This document shows, piece after piece, positions 36,337 through 44,800 of a stretch of DNA of 64,000 nt. The DNA is from Nonomuraea aurantiaca (GTDB lineage Bacteria > Actinomycetota > Actinomycetes > Streptosporangiales > Streptosporangiaceae). The notes under the pieces are model-generated. The model searched no databases and had not been told where the DNA came from. It saw only the letters and a program-made list of their open reading frames with translations. The stretch is taken from positions 34,898 to 98,897 of the forward strand of contig NZ_JAIWNB010000035.1 of assembly GCF_020215705.1 (NCBI RefSeq). The letters are read 5' to 3'. How positions within the stretch are numbered: the stretch's first letter is position 1; each line of letters starts with the position of its first letter. Made by a program: the position numbers and the translations under genes.

Positions 36337-37119
36337 TCACGCTCCCGTGTAGGCGGCGATCCTCTGGAGGTCCCTCTCGGACAGCGGCTCCATCATGCCG
36401 GCGTGCTCCTGCGAGAAGCGCTCCAGGACCTTCTCCAAGTCCTCGATCGCCACGGTGATGTCGATGGACTCCAGACCCCGGCTCACCTCGACGCCGGCCG
36501 GGATCGGGACGGTCATGCTCTTCGTCTCCCCGTCATGCTCGCCCGGGAGGCCGAGGTTGGCCAGATTGGCGAAGGTGTCGCCGGCTCCGTTGATGTTGAG
36601 CAGGACGATCCCCGCCAGGGCCAGACCACCGAGGATGGTGACCAGGATCGTCCTGTCCGACGCGTTCACCGTCACTTCGATGTAGGGACCCAGTTTGACC
36701 GTCACACCCGCGGGAACGTTGGTCGCCTGCGCCTGGATGGTGGAATGCGTGTTCGCACGCGAGCCTGGGGAGGACGCGACCTCCACAGGGGTGATGACGA
36801 GCTGGTCCTGTTCCGCCTGGGCGTACACATTGAACGCCTCTGTTATGTTGAATCTCCCGCGCTGCGGGATCATATAAGTGTTGGCCTTTGGCAGCTCGCC
36901 CCGGCCGGCCGGGAAGTGGATTCCCATCGGGGCGTCCCCTTGATTGGCCGCGTAGAGTTTTCCGTCTTCACCCACGAAGAAGATGGCCTGGCCGATCTCG
37001 GGATTCACCCCGGAACCCTTAGGACCGAGGTGAACGAGCGTGCCATTGCCGCCCTGCAGCATTCCCGCGATCTTGCCGATGGTCGTACCTATAGAGAGTG
37101 CGGTCTTCAGCCAGTCCAT
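36337..37119 (-). CDS. Unknown protein with one central-distal transmembrane helix
   Basis: 260 residues, ATG at 37119 behind a perfect AAGGAGG. An amphipathic N-terminus (MDWLKTALSIGTTIGKIAGML) is followed by a soluble beta-rich part (IGQAIFFVGEDGKLYAANQG, QLVITPVEV), a hydrophobic helix near residues 180-200 (TILVTILGGLALAGIVLLNI) and a C-terminal acidic helix (IDITVAIEDLEKVLERFSQEH). No recognised domain. Its gene is convergent with the propeller gene and shares the terminator. Confidence 0.6.
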   Translation of the reverse strand: MDWLKTALSIGTTIGKIAGMLQGGNGTLVHLGPKGSGVNPEIGQAIFFVGEDGKLYAANQGDAPMGIHFPAGRGELPKANTYMIPQRGRFNITEAFNVYAQAEQDQLVITPVEVASSPGSRANTHSTIQAQATNVPAGVTVKLGPYIEVTVNASDRTILVTILGGLALAGIVLLNINGAGDTFANLANLGLPGEHDGETKSMTVPIPAGVEVSRGLESIDITVAIEDLEKVLERFSQEHAGMMEPLSERDLQRIAAYTGA

Positions 37120-37486
37120 GACGAGCCTCCTTGACGGGTGATTTTTCCGGCGACGGCAGTGACAGCGGTTCCATTGACTCGCAAATGTCATGCCTCATAT
37201 GCGGCCGAAGACTTCCATCCCGGATTTCCGCGATCTTCGGCACCATATAAGCCGAAAATATCAGGGCTGCCGGTGATTCACGGTCAGCCCGCCCGGCTCG
37301 CCTCTTCCTGGTTTTCGTAAGGTTTTCCCATCTATGCCCGGAGTCGCCATGGTCAGGCCCCGCAGCGTTGTTGACGATGTTTCCCGTACCATTCTATCGT
37401 TGTCTCTTACAGAGACAAGGTTAAGCACCTCGGGTGTGGTAGTCATGAGATCCACGAAGGAGGCCGGACAGAGAAGTTGGTGCATC
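37120..37486. other. 367-bp intergenic promoter region
   Basis: Two genes leave this region in opposite directions. Towards the plus-strand HTH gene, TTGACG (37371-37376) and TATCGT (37395-37400) form an 18-bp-spaced promoter. The rest, 37120-37370, is relatively AT-rich and shows no gene; an in-frame ATG at 37445 could extend the HTH protein by 14 residues. Confidence 0.5.
37400..37418. promoter_or_regulatory. 19-bp perfect palindrome at a predicted start site
   Basis: TTGTCTCT (37400-37407), TAC, AGAGACAA (37411-37418): perfect 8-bp arms with a 3-bp centre. It starts on the last base of the predicted -10, so a bound dimer would block initiation. The form fits a TetR-family operator; the matching regulator is not obvious in the window. 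Confidence 0.6.
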
Positions 37487-37864
37487 ATGACCGAGCACTA
37501 CCTCGGCGGTACCGGCATCGCCGAAGCGCTGGGGGTCAGCCGGCACGCGGTGCACAAATGGCGCTCCCGCTATCCGAGCACTTCAAGCCACCCGTTTCCC
37601 GAGCCCGATGTCGAGATCGACGGGGTTCCCGGCTGGCGGGCTGATCGACTGGACGAGATCGTGCGGTGGCGCGACGGCCTGCCCGGCCGCGGCGCGGGCG
37701 GAGGTCGTCCTTCCGCCGCACGTCAGGAGTACCTCAGGCACGCGGCGGCACGCGGCCTGGAGCGGGGCGAGGCGCTGCGCGCCCTCCTCGCGTTCACCGA
37801 AGAGTTCCCCGAGATGACCGAGCCGGAAGTCTGCGCCTGGCTCATCGAGAAGTGGCGCGGCTAG
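37487..37864 (+). CDS. Small HTH protein of unknown role
   Basis: 125 residues. The N-terminus has a helix-turn-helix (GGTGIAEALGVSRHAVHKWRSRYP) like those in phage-type regulators, then a ~20-residue wing (PEPDVEIDGVPGWRADRLDEIVRW), a Gly/Arg linker and a C-terminal helical domain (EFPEMTEPEVCAWLIEKW). Probably binds DNA. It is 40 bp upstream of the serine hydrolase gene and likely cotranscribed with it. Confidence 0.65.
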   Translation: MTEHYLGGTGIAEALGVSRHAVHKWRSRYPSTSSHPFPEPDVEIDGVPGWRADRLDEIVRWRDGLPGRGAGGGRPSAARQEYLRHAAARGLERGEALRALLAFTEEFPEMTEPEVCAWLIEKWRG

Positions 37865-37904
37865 CACGTCCTGGCGGCATCACAAGACCGGAAGGCGATG
37901 ACGC

Positions 37905-39101
37905 ATGCCCGAGATCGGCGGCAGCACCGCACCAGGATTCGAAGAAGTGCGTACGGCGTTCGCCGCCAATCTGGCCGGCGGCCAGGAAGTAGGCGCCGCG
38001 GTAGCCGTCTACCTGCACGGCCGGAAAGTCGTCGACCTGTGGGGCGGAATCGCCGATCCCGAGACCGGCCGCCCCTGGGAGCACGACACCCTTCAGGTCG
38101 TCTATTCCACCACCAAGGGCATCACGGCCGCCTGCGCGCACCTGCTGGCCCAGCGCGGCGAACTGGACCTCGACGCCCCCGTCGCCGACTACTGGCCGGA
38201 GTTCGCGGCGAACGGGAAAGACCGCATCCCCGTCCGCTGGCTGCTCACCCACCAGGCCGGACTGCCCGCGATCGAGCACCCGATCACCCCGGCGGAGGCG
38301 ATCGCCTGGGACCCGATGGTGACCGCGCTGGCGGCCCAGCGTCCGGCGTGGGAGCCGGGCACCGACCACGGCTACCACGGGCTCACCTACGGCTGGCTGG
38401 TCGGCGAAGTCGTCCGCCGGGTGAGCGGCCGCAGCCTCGGCACGTTCCTCGCCGAAGAGATCGCCGGACCGCTCGACCTGGACCTGTGGATCGGGCTGCC
38501 GGCAGCCGAGCGGCATCGGGTCAGCCGGATCATCGCTGCCCCGCCGGACTTCGAGGCGTTTGCCCGCATCGACCTGGACGCCCTTCCCGAGCCCATGCGC
38601 GAGGTGATGGCGGCCTTCGCCGATCCGACGTCGTTGACCAGGCGGTCGATAGCCGTCGTCATGCCCCCGCTTGACCACAACGACCCCGCTGAGCAGTCCG
38701 CCGAGATGCCCGCGACCAACGGCATCTGCACGGCCCGCGCGCTGGCCCGCTTCTACGCCGCGCTCATCGGCGAGGTCGACGGGCAGCGCATCCTCTCCCC
38801 CGAGACCTTGGCGGCGGCGACCGCGGAGCAGGTCAGTGGTGTCGACCGCATCCTTCGGGTACCCGTCCGGATCGGCACCGGTTTCGGCCTGCCGACACCC
38901 GACGCCTTCTGGTACAGCCCGACCGCCTTCGGGTTTCCCGGCCGAGGCGGATCCCTCGGCTTCGCCGACCCGGCGACCGGGCTCGCGTTCGGCTACGTCA
39001 TGAACCATCTTCAGGAAGGGGTGCCGGACCTGAGAGCCGCCGGCCTCTTCGACGCGGTCCAGCGCGCGATGTCGGTGATCCCGTCCCCAACTGATGGCTG
39101 A
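37905..39101 (+). CDS. Beta-lactamase/EstB-family serine hydrolase
   Basis: 398 residues, no signal peptide. Penicillin-binding-protein fold: nucleophile S and K in YSTTKGITA, a YHGLTYGW segment in the Y-x-N position, and a C-terminal GRGGSLGFADP (HGG/KTG position). These motifs match class-C-like esterases (EstB, LovD-like acyltransferases) rather than secreted lactamases. It ends 8 bp before the SARP-type repeats of the micro-ORF promoter, so it may belong functionally to that locus, though it has its own upstream promoter. Confidence 0.85.
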   Translation: MPEIGGSTAPGFEEVRTAFAANLAGGQEVGAAVAVYLHGRKVVDLWGGIADPETGRPWEHDTLQVVYSTTKGITAACAHLLAQRGELDLDAPVADYWPEFAANGKDRIPVRWLLTHQAGLPAIEHPITPAEAIAWDPMVTALAAQRPAWEPGTDHGYHGLTYGWLVGEVVRRVSGRSLGTFLAEEIAGPLDLDLWIGLPAAERHRVSRIIAAPPDFEAFARIDLDALPEPMREVMAAFADPTSLTRRSIAVVMPPLDHNDPAEQSAEMPATNGICTARALARFYAALIGEVDGQRILSPETLAAATAEQVSGVDRILRVPVRIGTGFGLPTPDAFWYSPTAFGFPGRGGSLGFADPATGLAFGYVMNHLQEGVPDLRAAGLFDAVQRAMSVIPSPTDG

Positions 39102-39108
39102 CCTGCGC

Positions 39109-39137
39109 TGATAGCGGCCGTGTAGCGATCGTGTAGC
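39109..39137 (+). promoter_or_regulatory. Three SARP-type heptamers at 11-bp period
   Basis: TGATAGC (39109-39115), GTGTAGC (39120-39126) and GTGTAGC (39131-39137), each separated by exactly 4 bp. Heptameric direct repeats with 4-bp gaps, 11 bp per turn, just upstream of a weak -10 are the known binding arrangement for AfsR/DnrI-type SARP activators. A weak -10-like GACAGT lies at 39147-39152, about 9 bp downstream. Confidence 0.6.
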
Positions 39138-39151
39138 CCCCGCGACGACAG

Positions 39152-39182
39152 TCGTTCCTGGCCCTTATCGGGGCAGGAACGA
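39152..39182 (+). other. Hairpin just upstream of the micro-ORF
   Basis: TCGTTCCTG plus CCC pairs with GGG plus CAGGAACGA (39152-39182), 12 bp with one bulged G and a 6-nt loop, ending at the first bases of the micro-ORF ribosome site. Its arms share GTTCCTG/CAGGAAC with the hairpin after the micro-ORF, so alternative pairing between the two is possible. Confidence 0.55.
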
Positions 39183-39193
39183 AGGGAGAAGTC

Positions 39194-39271
39194 ATGGTCA
39201 AGACGGTCAGGTTCTACGCGCGTTACGTCGTCAGCGCCCTCTCCACCGCCGTGTTCAGCCTCAACGGCTGA
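39194..39271 (+). CDS. 25-residue micro-ORF, candidate small membrane or precursor peptide
   Basis: Too short for routine calling. ATG 39194 follows GAAGGGAG at ideal distance; stop TGA 39269-39271. The peptide has a basic N-terminus (MVKTVRFYAR) and a hydrophobic, uncharged remainder (YVVSALSTAVFSL) ending Asn-Gly, the shape of a single-pass or signal-like peptide. It lies between two strong hairpins, directly ahead of an adenylating enzyme and a presenilin-like membrane protein. It could be a precursor or substrate peptide of those enzymes, or a leader peptide controlling them. Codons are typical for the genome. Confidence 0.5.
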   Translation: MVKTVRFYARYVVSALSTAVFSLNG

Positions 39272-39287
39272 GGCTCGGTCCCACGTG

Positions 39288-39329
39288 ACGGTTCCTGGGA
39301 GCGGCTTCGTGCCGGCTCCCAGGAACCGT
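39288..39329 (+). terminator. Strong hairpin between micro-ORF and ligase gene (attenuator-like)
   Basis: ACGGTTCCTGGGAGC (39288-39302) and GCTCCCAGGAACCGT (39315-39329) form a perfect 15-bp stem whose 12-nt loop contains a further GGC/GCC pairing. It begins 16 bp after the micro-ORF stop and ends 36 bp before the ligase start. No T-run, so partial termination with read-through, or an RNA-stability element, is likely. Confidence 0.75.
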
Positions 39330-39365
39330 CGTGTTCCATGACCACCGCGCAAAGGATGGGACAGG

Positions 39366-40859
39366 ATGTTCGGGACAGCCGCCCGGCAGTTGGGGTACGC
39401 CTGGTCGATGCTGGCGGGCCGCCGGTTCCGGGTGAAGGACGTGACCGCGCTGGTCGAAGACCTCCGCGCGACCTTGGAGGAGTTCGGATCCCCGGGTGAA
39501 GGCGCGGGCGAGATGCTGACCGCGCCCGACCCCGAGATGCAGCGGGACCTCGCCGCGCGCCGGCTCAGACGGACGGTACGGTTGACCGCGCGCGACACCC
39601 CCTACTACCGGCGGTGGTTCGAGCAGCACGGTATAGACCCGGGATCCATCACCCTGGAGTCCCTGGCCTCGATCGAGCCGACGACGAAGGCCGCGCTGCG
39701 TGACCTGCCGTCCGCGTTCGTCGCAGACGGGGCCCGCCCGGCCGTACTCGCCCAGACCACGGGCACGACCGGTGTGCCGACCATGGTCTGGTTCTCCCGC
39801 TACGAGATCGACCTGATGTCGGGCATGTCGGCCTTGGCGCTGATGCTCGCCGGTGGACTCCGCTCCGAGCATGTCTGGGCCAATTGCATCACCTCGCGGT
39901 CCATCGCCCAGATCCTCATCGAGCGGGCGGCGACCATGACCGGGGCGGCCTTCGTCCACGTAGGTCTCGTGGACCCCCGCGCCACGCTGGACCGGTTGGC
40001 GGTCCCGCTGCACGTCCCGGGCAAGCGGCCACAGATGACCCACCTCAACACGACGGCCTCGTACCTCGCGGCACTGGTCCAGGAGGCCGAGCGGGGCGGC
40101 TGGGACGCGAAGGACTTCGGCCTCGAAGAGATCCACTCCGGTGGCGAGGTCCTCACCGACGCGCTGAAGGAGCGGGCGGAGGCCATGTTCGGGGCTCGCG
40201 TCCTGGACAGCTACTCGATGACGGAGATCGCCCCCGTGGGCGGCCAGGTCTGCGGGCAGGGACACCTGCATCTCCCCACCGACCAGGGGCACGTCGAGGT
40301 CCTCGACCCCGAGACGTTCCAGCCGGCGGCTCCAGGGGCGCACGGTGTGCTGGTGGTGACGCCGTACACCACGTACCGCGACACGACCCTGCTGCTCCGC
40401 TATGTCACCGGCGACATCGTCAAAGTGCTGCCCGAGAGCGAGCAGCCTGCCTGCGAACTGGCCGCCGTACCGGCGACCTCGCGGGTCCTCGGCCGGCTGT
40501 CACCCTCGTCCATCACCACGCGCGACGTGCTGGACCTCCTCCAGGCGGAGCGCGAGATCCCGCTCCCGACGCGATACGTGCTGGAGGAGACCCGGTCGGG
40601 ACCGGCGTTGCACGCCGTGGCCGGCAACGTGAGCCGCGCGCTGGTGTCCCGGCTGGAGGAGCGCGCGGCCGACCTGAAGCTGCCCCTGCAGGGCATTGAG
40701 CTCGTCGATGATCCGGCCGCGCTTCCCGGCCTCTGCCGGGTCCGCGCGGACCTGCGGGAGCACACGTTCGAGCACTTCACGGCCACCGAGTCCGCCCGGA
40801 CGGGCAAGTCGGCCCTGCGGGCGGCCGCGGAGGCGGTCGCCGAGATGGGAGTCCGATGA
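39366..40859 (+). CDS. ANL-superfamily adenylating enzyme (EhpF/phenylacetate-CoA-ligase-like)
   Basis: 497 residues. An N-terminal region LGYAWSMLAGRRFRVKDVTALV precedes an adenylation domain with the P-loop AQTTGTTGVPTMVWFSRYE, the aromatic motif DSYSMTEIAPVGG, and VVTPYTTYRD...LLLRYVTGDIVKV in the position of the A7/A8 ATP-ribose Asp and hinge. It resembles 'phenazine antibiotic biosynthesis' EhpF-like proteins, which activate carboxylates as acyl-AMP. A C-terminal catalytic lysine is not obvious, so thioester formation is uncertain. The last 4 bp overlap the membrane-protein gene. Confidence 0.8.
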   Translation: MFGTAARQLGYAWSMLAGRRFRVKDVTALVEDLRATLEEFGSPGEGAGEMLTAPDPEMQRDLAARRLRRTVRLTARDTPYYRRWFEQHGIDPGSITLESLASIEPTTKAALRDLPSAFVADGARPAVLAQTTGTTGVPTMVWFSRYEIDLMSGMSALALMLAGGLRSEHVWANCITSRSIAQILIERAATMTGAAFVHVGLVDPRATLDRLAVPLHVPGKRPQMTHLNTTASYLAALVQEAERGGWDAKDFGLEEIHSGGEVLTDALKERAEAMFGARVLDSYSMTEIAPVGGQVCGQGHLHLPTDQGHVEVLDPETFQPAAPGAHGVLVVTPYTTYRDTTLLLRYVTGDIVKVLPESEQPACELAAVPATSRVLGRLSPSSITTRDVLDLLQAEREIPLPTRYVLEETRSGPALHAVAGNVSRALVSRLEERAADLKLPLQGIELVDDPAALPGLCRVRADLREHTFEHFTATESARTGKSALRAAAEAVAEMGVR

Positions 40860-41854
40860 GCGCCCTGATGACCGAGGCGGTCCTGCGCGGGCTGGTCCTC
40901 TACCTGCTCATCCTGCTGACCATGGGTGTCGCGGCGAGCTACTTCGCCAGGGTGACGATGCCACGCCCGCCGGTCGGCAGGTTCGTCTGGACCGACATCT
41001 GGATCATGGTCGTGGCGCTCGTCGCCATGCCGTTCGCCTATATGCACATGCCGATCGGGCTCGTCGTCACGATCTTCGGTGTGGTCGTCTTCACCGTGTC
41101 GCAGCTCGTCCTGTCGCCGGTGCTGGGCGGCCGGAACGCCGCGCTGGTGGCCGCCCTGCTGTGCGCGGCGGACGTGGCCGCGTACTTCGCGCAATGGCCG
41201 GCGGCTGTGCTCGTCGTCAACGACCTCACGATGATCCTCCTCACGGTCGGGGTCGCCAACATGTGGGCGCAGACGGGGATGCGGGCCGCCCACGTGGCGG
41301 GGCTGGCCGCCGCCCTGACCGTCTATGACGCCCTTGCCACAGGGGTGAGCTCTCTGACGGCTGATTTCGTGTCCCGGGTCGAAGGGTTGCCGTTCGCCCC
41401 GATACTCGCCACCGGCTACGGGCCGGTGTCGAGCCTGGCCGGTCTCGGCGACTGCCTGATGCTGGCCGTGTGGCCGCTGGTGGCGGCCAAGGCGTACGGC
41501 AGGGCCGCCGGCTGGTGGGCCGCCGTGGTCGAGGGAACGTTGCTGCTGGGCCTGACACTCGCCGTCCTGCTCACCGACCTGGAGTTCGTACCGCTGCTCC
41601 TGCCGCTGGGGCCGCTGATCGTGGGACAGCACCTGTTCTGGCGGCGCCGCGAGCGGGCTCGCGCGCTGCGCGGCGGGCCGGAGCGGGTCGAGCTCGCCCA
41701 GGCGCTGGAGGATCTCCCCGCTGACGCACGCTCCTGGGTCGCGCTGCACGAAGGGGCCGTCGTCGCGACAGGGAGCGCGCCGGGTACGGCCCGGCGGGCG
41801 GCGCGGCAGGCAGGCGTCACAGCCGTGCCGGTCGTACGGGGAACAGGCGGCTGA
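40856..41854 (+). CDS. Presenilin/SPP-like GxGD membrane protein (putative intramembrane aspartyl protease)
   Basis: 332 residues, about nine hydrophobic helices then a ~70-residue cytoplasmic tail. Helix 6 has LTVYDALATG (D158), helix 7 has AGLGDCLMLAVWPLVAAKAYG (D199), and helix 9 has PLLLPLGPL about 50 residues later. The YD / GLGD / Pro-rich order, the helix numbers and the spacing match presenilin and signal-peptide-peptidase proteases, whose two aspartates cut within membranes. Overall similarity outside the motifs cannot be judged here. Translationally coupled (ATGA) to the adenylating enzyme. Alternative: an unrelated polytopic protein with chance motifs. Confidence 0.6.
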   Translation: MSALMTEAVLRGLVLYLLILLTMGVAASYFARVTMPRPPVGRFVWTDIWIMVVALVAMPFAYMHMPIGLVVTIFGVVVFTVSQLVLSPVLGGRNAALVAALLCAADVAAYFAQWPAAVLVVNDLTMILLTVGVANMWAQTGMRAAHVAGLAAALTVYDALATGVSSLTADFVSRVEGLPFAPILATGYGPVSSLAGLGDCLMLAVWPLVAAKAYGRAAGWWAAVVEGTLLLGLTLAVLLTDLEFVPLLLPLGPLIVGQHLFWRRRERARALRGGPERVELAQALEDLPADARSWVALHEGAVVATGSAPGTARRAARQAGVTAVPVVRGTGG

Positions 41855-41855
41855 G

Positions 41856-44800
41856 TCACCCGGCGGACACCTGGCGAGGGGGCCTCCGCACGGCGGCGAG
41901 GAAGGCGCTCACCTCCGCCGCTTCCGCGGAGTCGACGCTGTAGAAGATGGTCAGCGCCTCGCTCCAGACGGCCACAGCGGCGTCCGGGTCACCGAGATCG
42001 GCATGGACCCGGCCGATCTCGCGCAGGACTCGGGCCCGCCAGAGCGGCATCTCCCGGACTCCCAGCACGTCAAGCGCGTGTGTCAGGTGCCGCAGCGCCT
42101 CTCGTGGTTGACGACGCCGGAAGGCGACCTCACCGAGCGCGTAAGCCGTGAGCGTCTCACCGTACGTATCGCCGAAACGCGCGAAGCTCCGCCCGCAGTG
42201 CGTGAGCGTCCGCACCGCGTCGTCGAACCGGCCCACCGCGCCCAGTGCCTCCCCCAGCCGGCGCTCCGTCAAGGTGGTGATGATCGGATAGCCATGCCGC
42301 CGGCTGAGCTCCAGACTCTCCTCATAGCGCCGGATCGCCTCCGCCACCTCGCCCTTGCTGTAGTGGGTGATGCCCAGGGCCCGAAGCAGGATCGCCCGGG
42401 GGTACGCGGTACGGGCTCCGCTCGCCAGCTCCAGCCCCCGACGGCAGACCTCGGCGGCCTCGTCGTGATGGCCGAGCTCAAGGTGAATCGAGGCCCGGTG
42501 GATCAACGCGCTGAGCAGCCCGCCGTGATCGCCCAGCTCCTCGAACAGATCGACCGCGCGCGTGGTGCGCTCCAGAGCCTCCTCGAAGTCCGCGAACACA
42601 TGCCGGCAGATGCCGAGGCCGCTGAGCGCGTACGCGGTGGAGTGCCGGTCGCCCATGCGCTCGAACGGCTCGAGCAAGGACTGGAACTCCAGCAGCGCCT
42701 CGCCGAACATCCCACGCTCCACCATGAGATCCGCCCGCAGCAGCCGGGTGGTCAATATCGCCGGGGTGAGCTCCAGCCGGGTCGCGGCGGCGATGACGGC
42801 ATCATGAACCCGGGTGGCCTGGTCGAAGAAGCCGTGGATGCGTAGATAGGCCGTCAGATGGTAGGCCAGCTCGCACGCGAGGGCGGGTCTGTCCAGCGCG
42901 GCCGCGAGCTCGACCACCGCCACCATGTTCCCGCGCTCCTCCATCAGCCACCCGGAGTCGCACTCCCCTGCCGCCGGGCGGGACTCGCCAGCGCTCGGCG
43001 TAGGAGCGCAGGGCAGGGGGAGGTCGCCGACGGCCGCCGTCACCCGGTCGAGGCTCTCGCGGACGAGCCGGAGCAGGGCCGCGCGCCGCTGCGTCTCGCT
43101 GTCCTCCGCCTCGGCCTGTTCCCGCGCGAACGCTCGTAACAGATCGTGCAGCCGATATCGCAGACCTCCCGCGGCGCAGGGTTCGGGCCCGTTCACCAGA
43201 CCGGCGACCACCAGGGCTTCCAGCGCGCGATCCGCCACGTCCCGGGACTCCCCGAGCAGCGCCGCCGCCGCCCACTCGGGCACGCTTTCCAGGCCGCACA
43301 GTCCGAGCAGCCGGAACGTCCGCCGCGCCACGGCGGTGAGGGCGTCGTAGCTCACGGCGAAGTTGGCGCGAACGGTCTGCTGGCCCAGAGCCAGCTCGTC
43401 CAGGCGTCGGCGAGTGTCCTTCAGGCGGGCCGCGAAGTCGGACAGCGGCCAGGCGGGCCGGGCGGACAGTCTCGCCCCCGCGATGCGGATCGCCAGCGGC
43501 AGGCGGCCGCAGGCTCTCAGAATCGACGCCGCCGCCTGCGGCTCCGCGCGCACGCGGGCCTGTCCGGCCGTACGTTCGAGCATCTCCACCGCGTCGTCCT
43601 CGCCGGGTACGTCCAGCGAGATCGCCTGAGCGCCGGGAAGGGCGAGCTGCGCGCGTGAGGTCACCAGGACCGCGCCCCGCGCCGTGCCCGGCAGCAGCGG
43701 CGACACCTGCGCCTCATCTGCCGCGTCGTCGAGGATGATGAGGATCTCGCGGTCCGCGAGGCGGGACCTGTACAGGTTGGCGCGCTCTTCGAGGGTGTCG
43801 GGGAGCGCGCTCCCGTCCACGCCGAGTGCTCTCAGCAACTCCCCGAGAATGCGCAAGGGATCGCGCGGGGCGGGCGAGGCCGCGCCGAGGCGTACGTAGA
43901 GCTGACCGTCGGGGAAGGCGGGCCGGAGCAGATGCGCGAGGTGGATCGCGAGGGTGCTCTTGCCGAGTCCAGGGGCGCCCGACAGAGTCACGATCATGGG
44001 TGCGGAGGCCGCGGGGTCCCTGCCGCGCAGAATCTGGGTAATCGTTTTCAGCTCAGCGCTCCGGCCCACGAAATCCGCGAGGTCCGCGGGGAGCTGGCAG
44101 ATGTGGTGCCACGTCGTGGAGTCCGGCACCGCTTTTGTCACCGAAACCGGCGAAGCCGGTGCCTCATGATCCTCCAAGAGGCTCGCGTGGAGCCGGCGTA
44201 AATCGGCGCCCGGCTCGACGCCCAGCTCTTCCACCAGGACCGTCCGTACGCGACGGTAGGCGTCCAACGCCTCACCCCGCCGCCCGGCCCGGTGCAGGGC
44301 GAGCATGAGCTGACCCCAGAGCCGCTCGCGCAGCGGCTGCGCGTCCGCGATCTTCCGCAGCTCACCGATCAGCTCGTCATGCTGCCCGAGGGCGAGCCGG
44401 ACGTCGATCCAGTCGGAACGCGCCTGGTACAGCTCCTCTTCCAGCTCGGCGATCCGGGGCGTCACCATGTCACCGAGCACGAGGTCCTCGGCGGGCCGGC
44501 CCCGCCAGAGCGCCACCGCCCGCCCGAAGGCCCTCTCGGCGACGGCCAGTTCACCCCGCTGTACGGCCAGCCGCCCTTCGCGCGCCGCGTCACTGAAGAT
44601 CAGCGTGTCGAGCTGATCGCGTTCGACGCACAGCAGGTAGCCGGCCCCTTCGGTCCTGACGATCTGGTCCCCACCGGGGATCGCCCGTCTTAGCTGCCAT
44701 ACGTGGGTCTGGATGTTGGCCACCGCCGTGGCCGGCGGCTCGTCCCACAGGGCGGCCACCAGGCTGTCCCGGGAGATCACCGCGTTGGCGTTGAGGAGAA

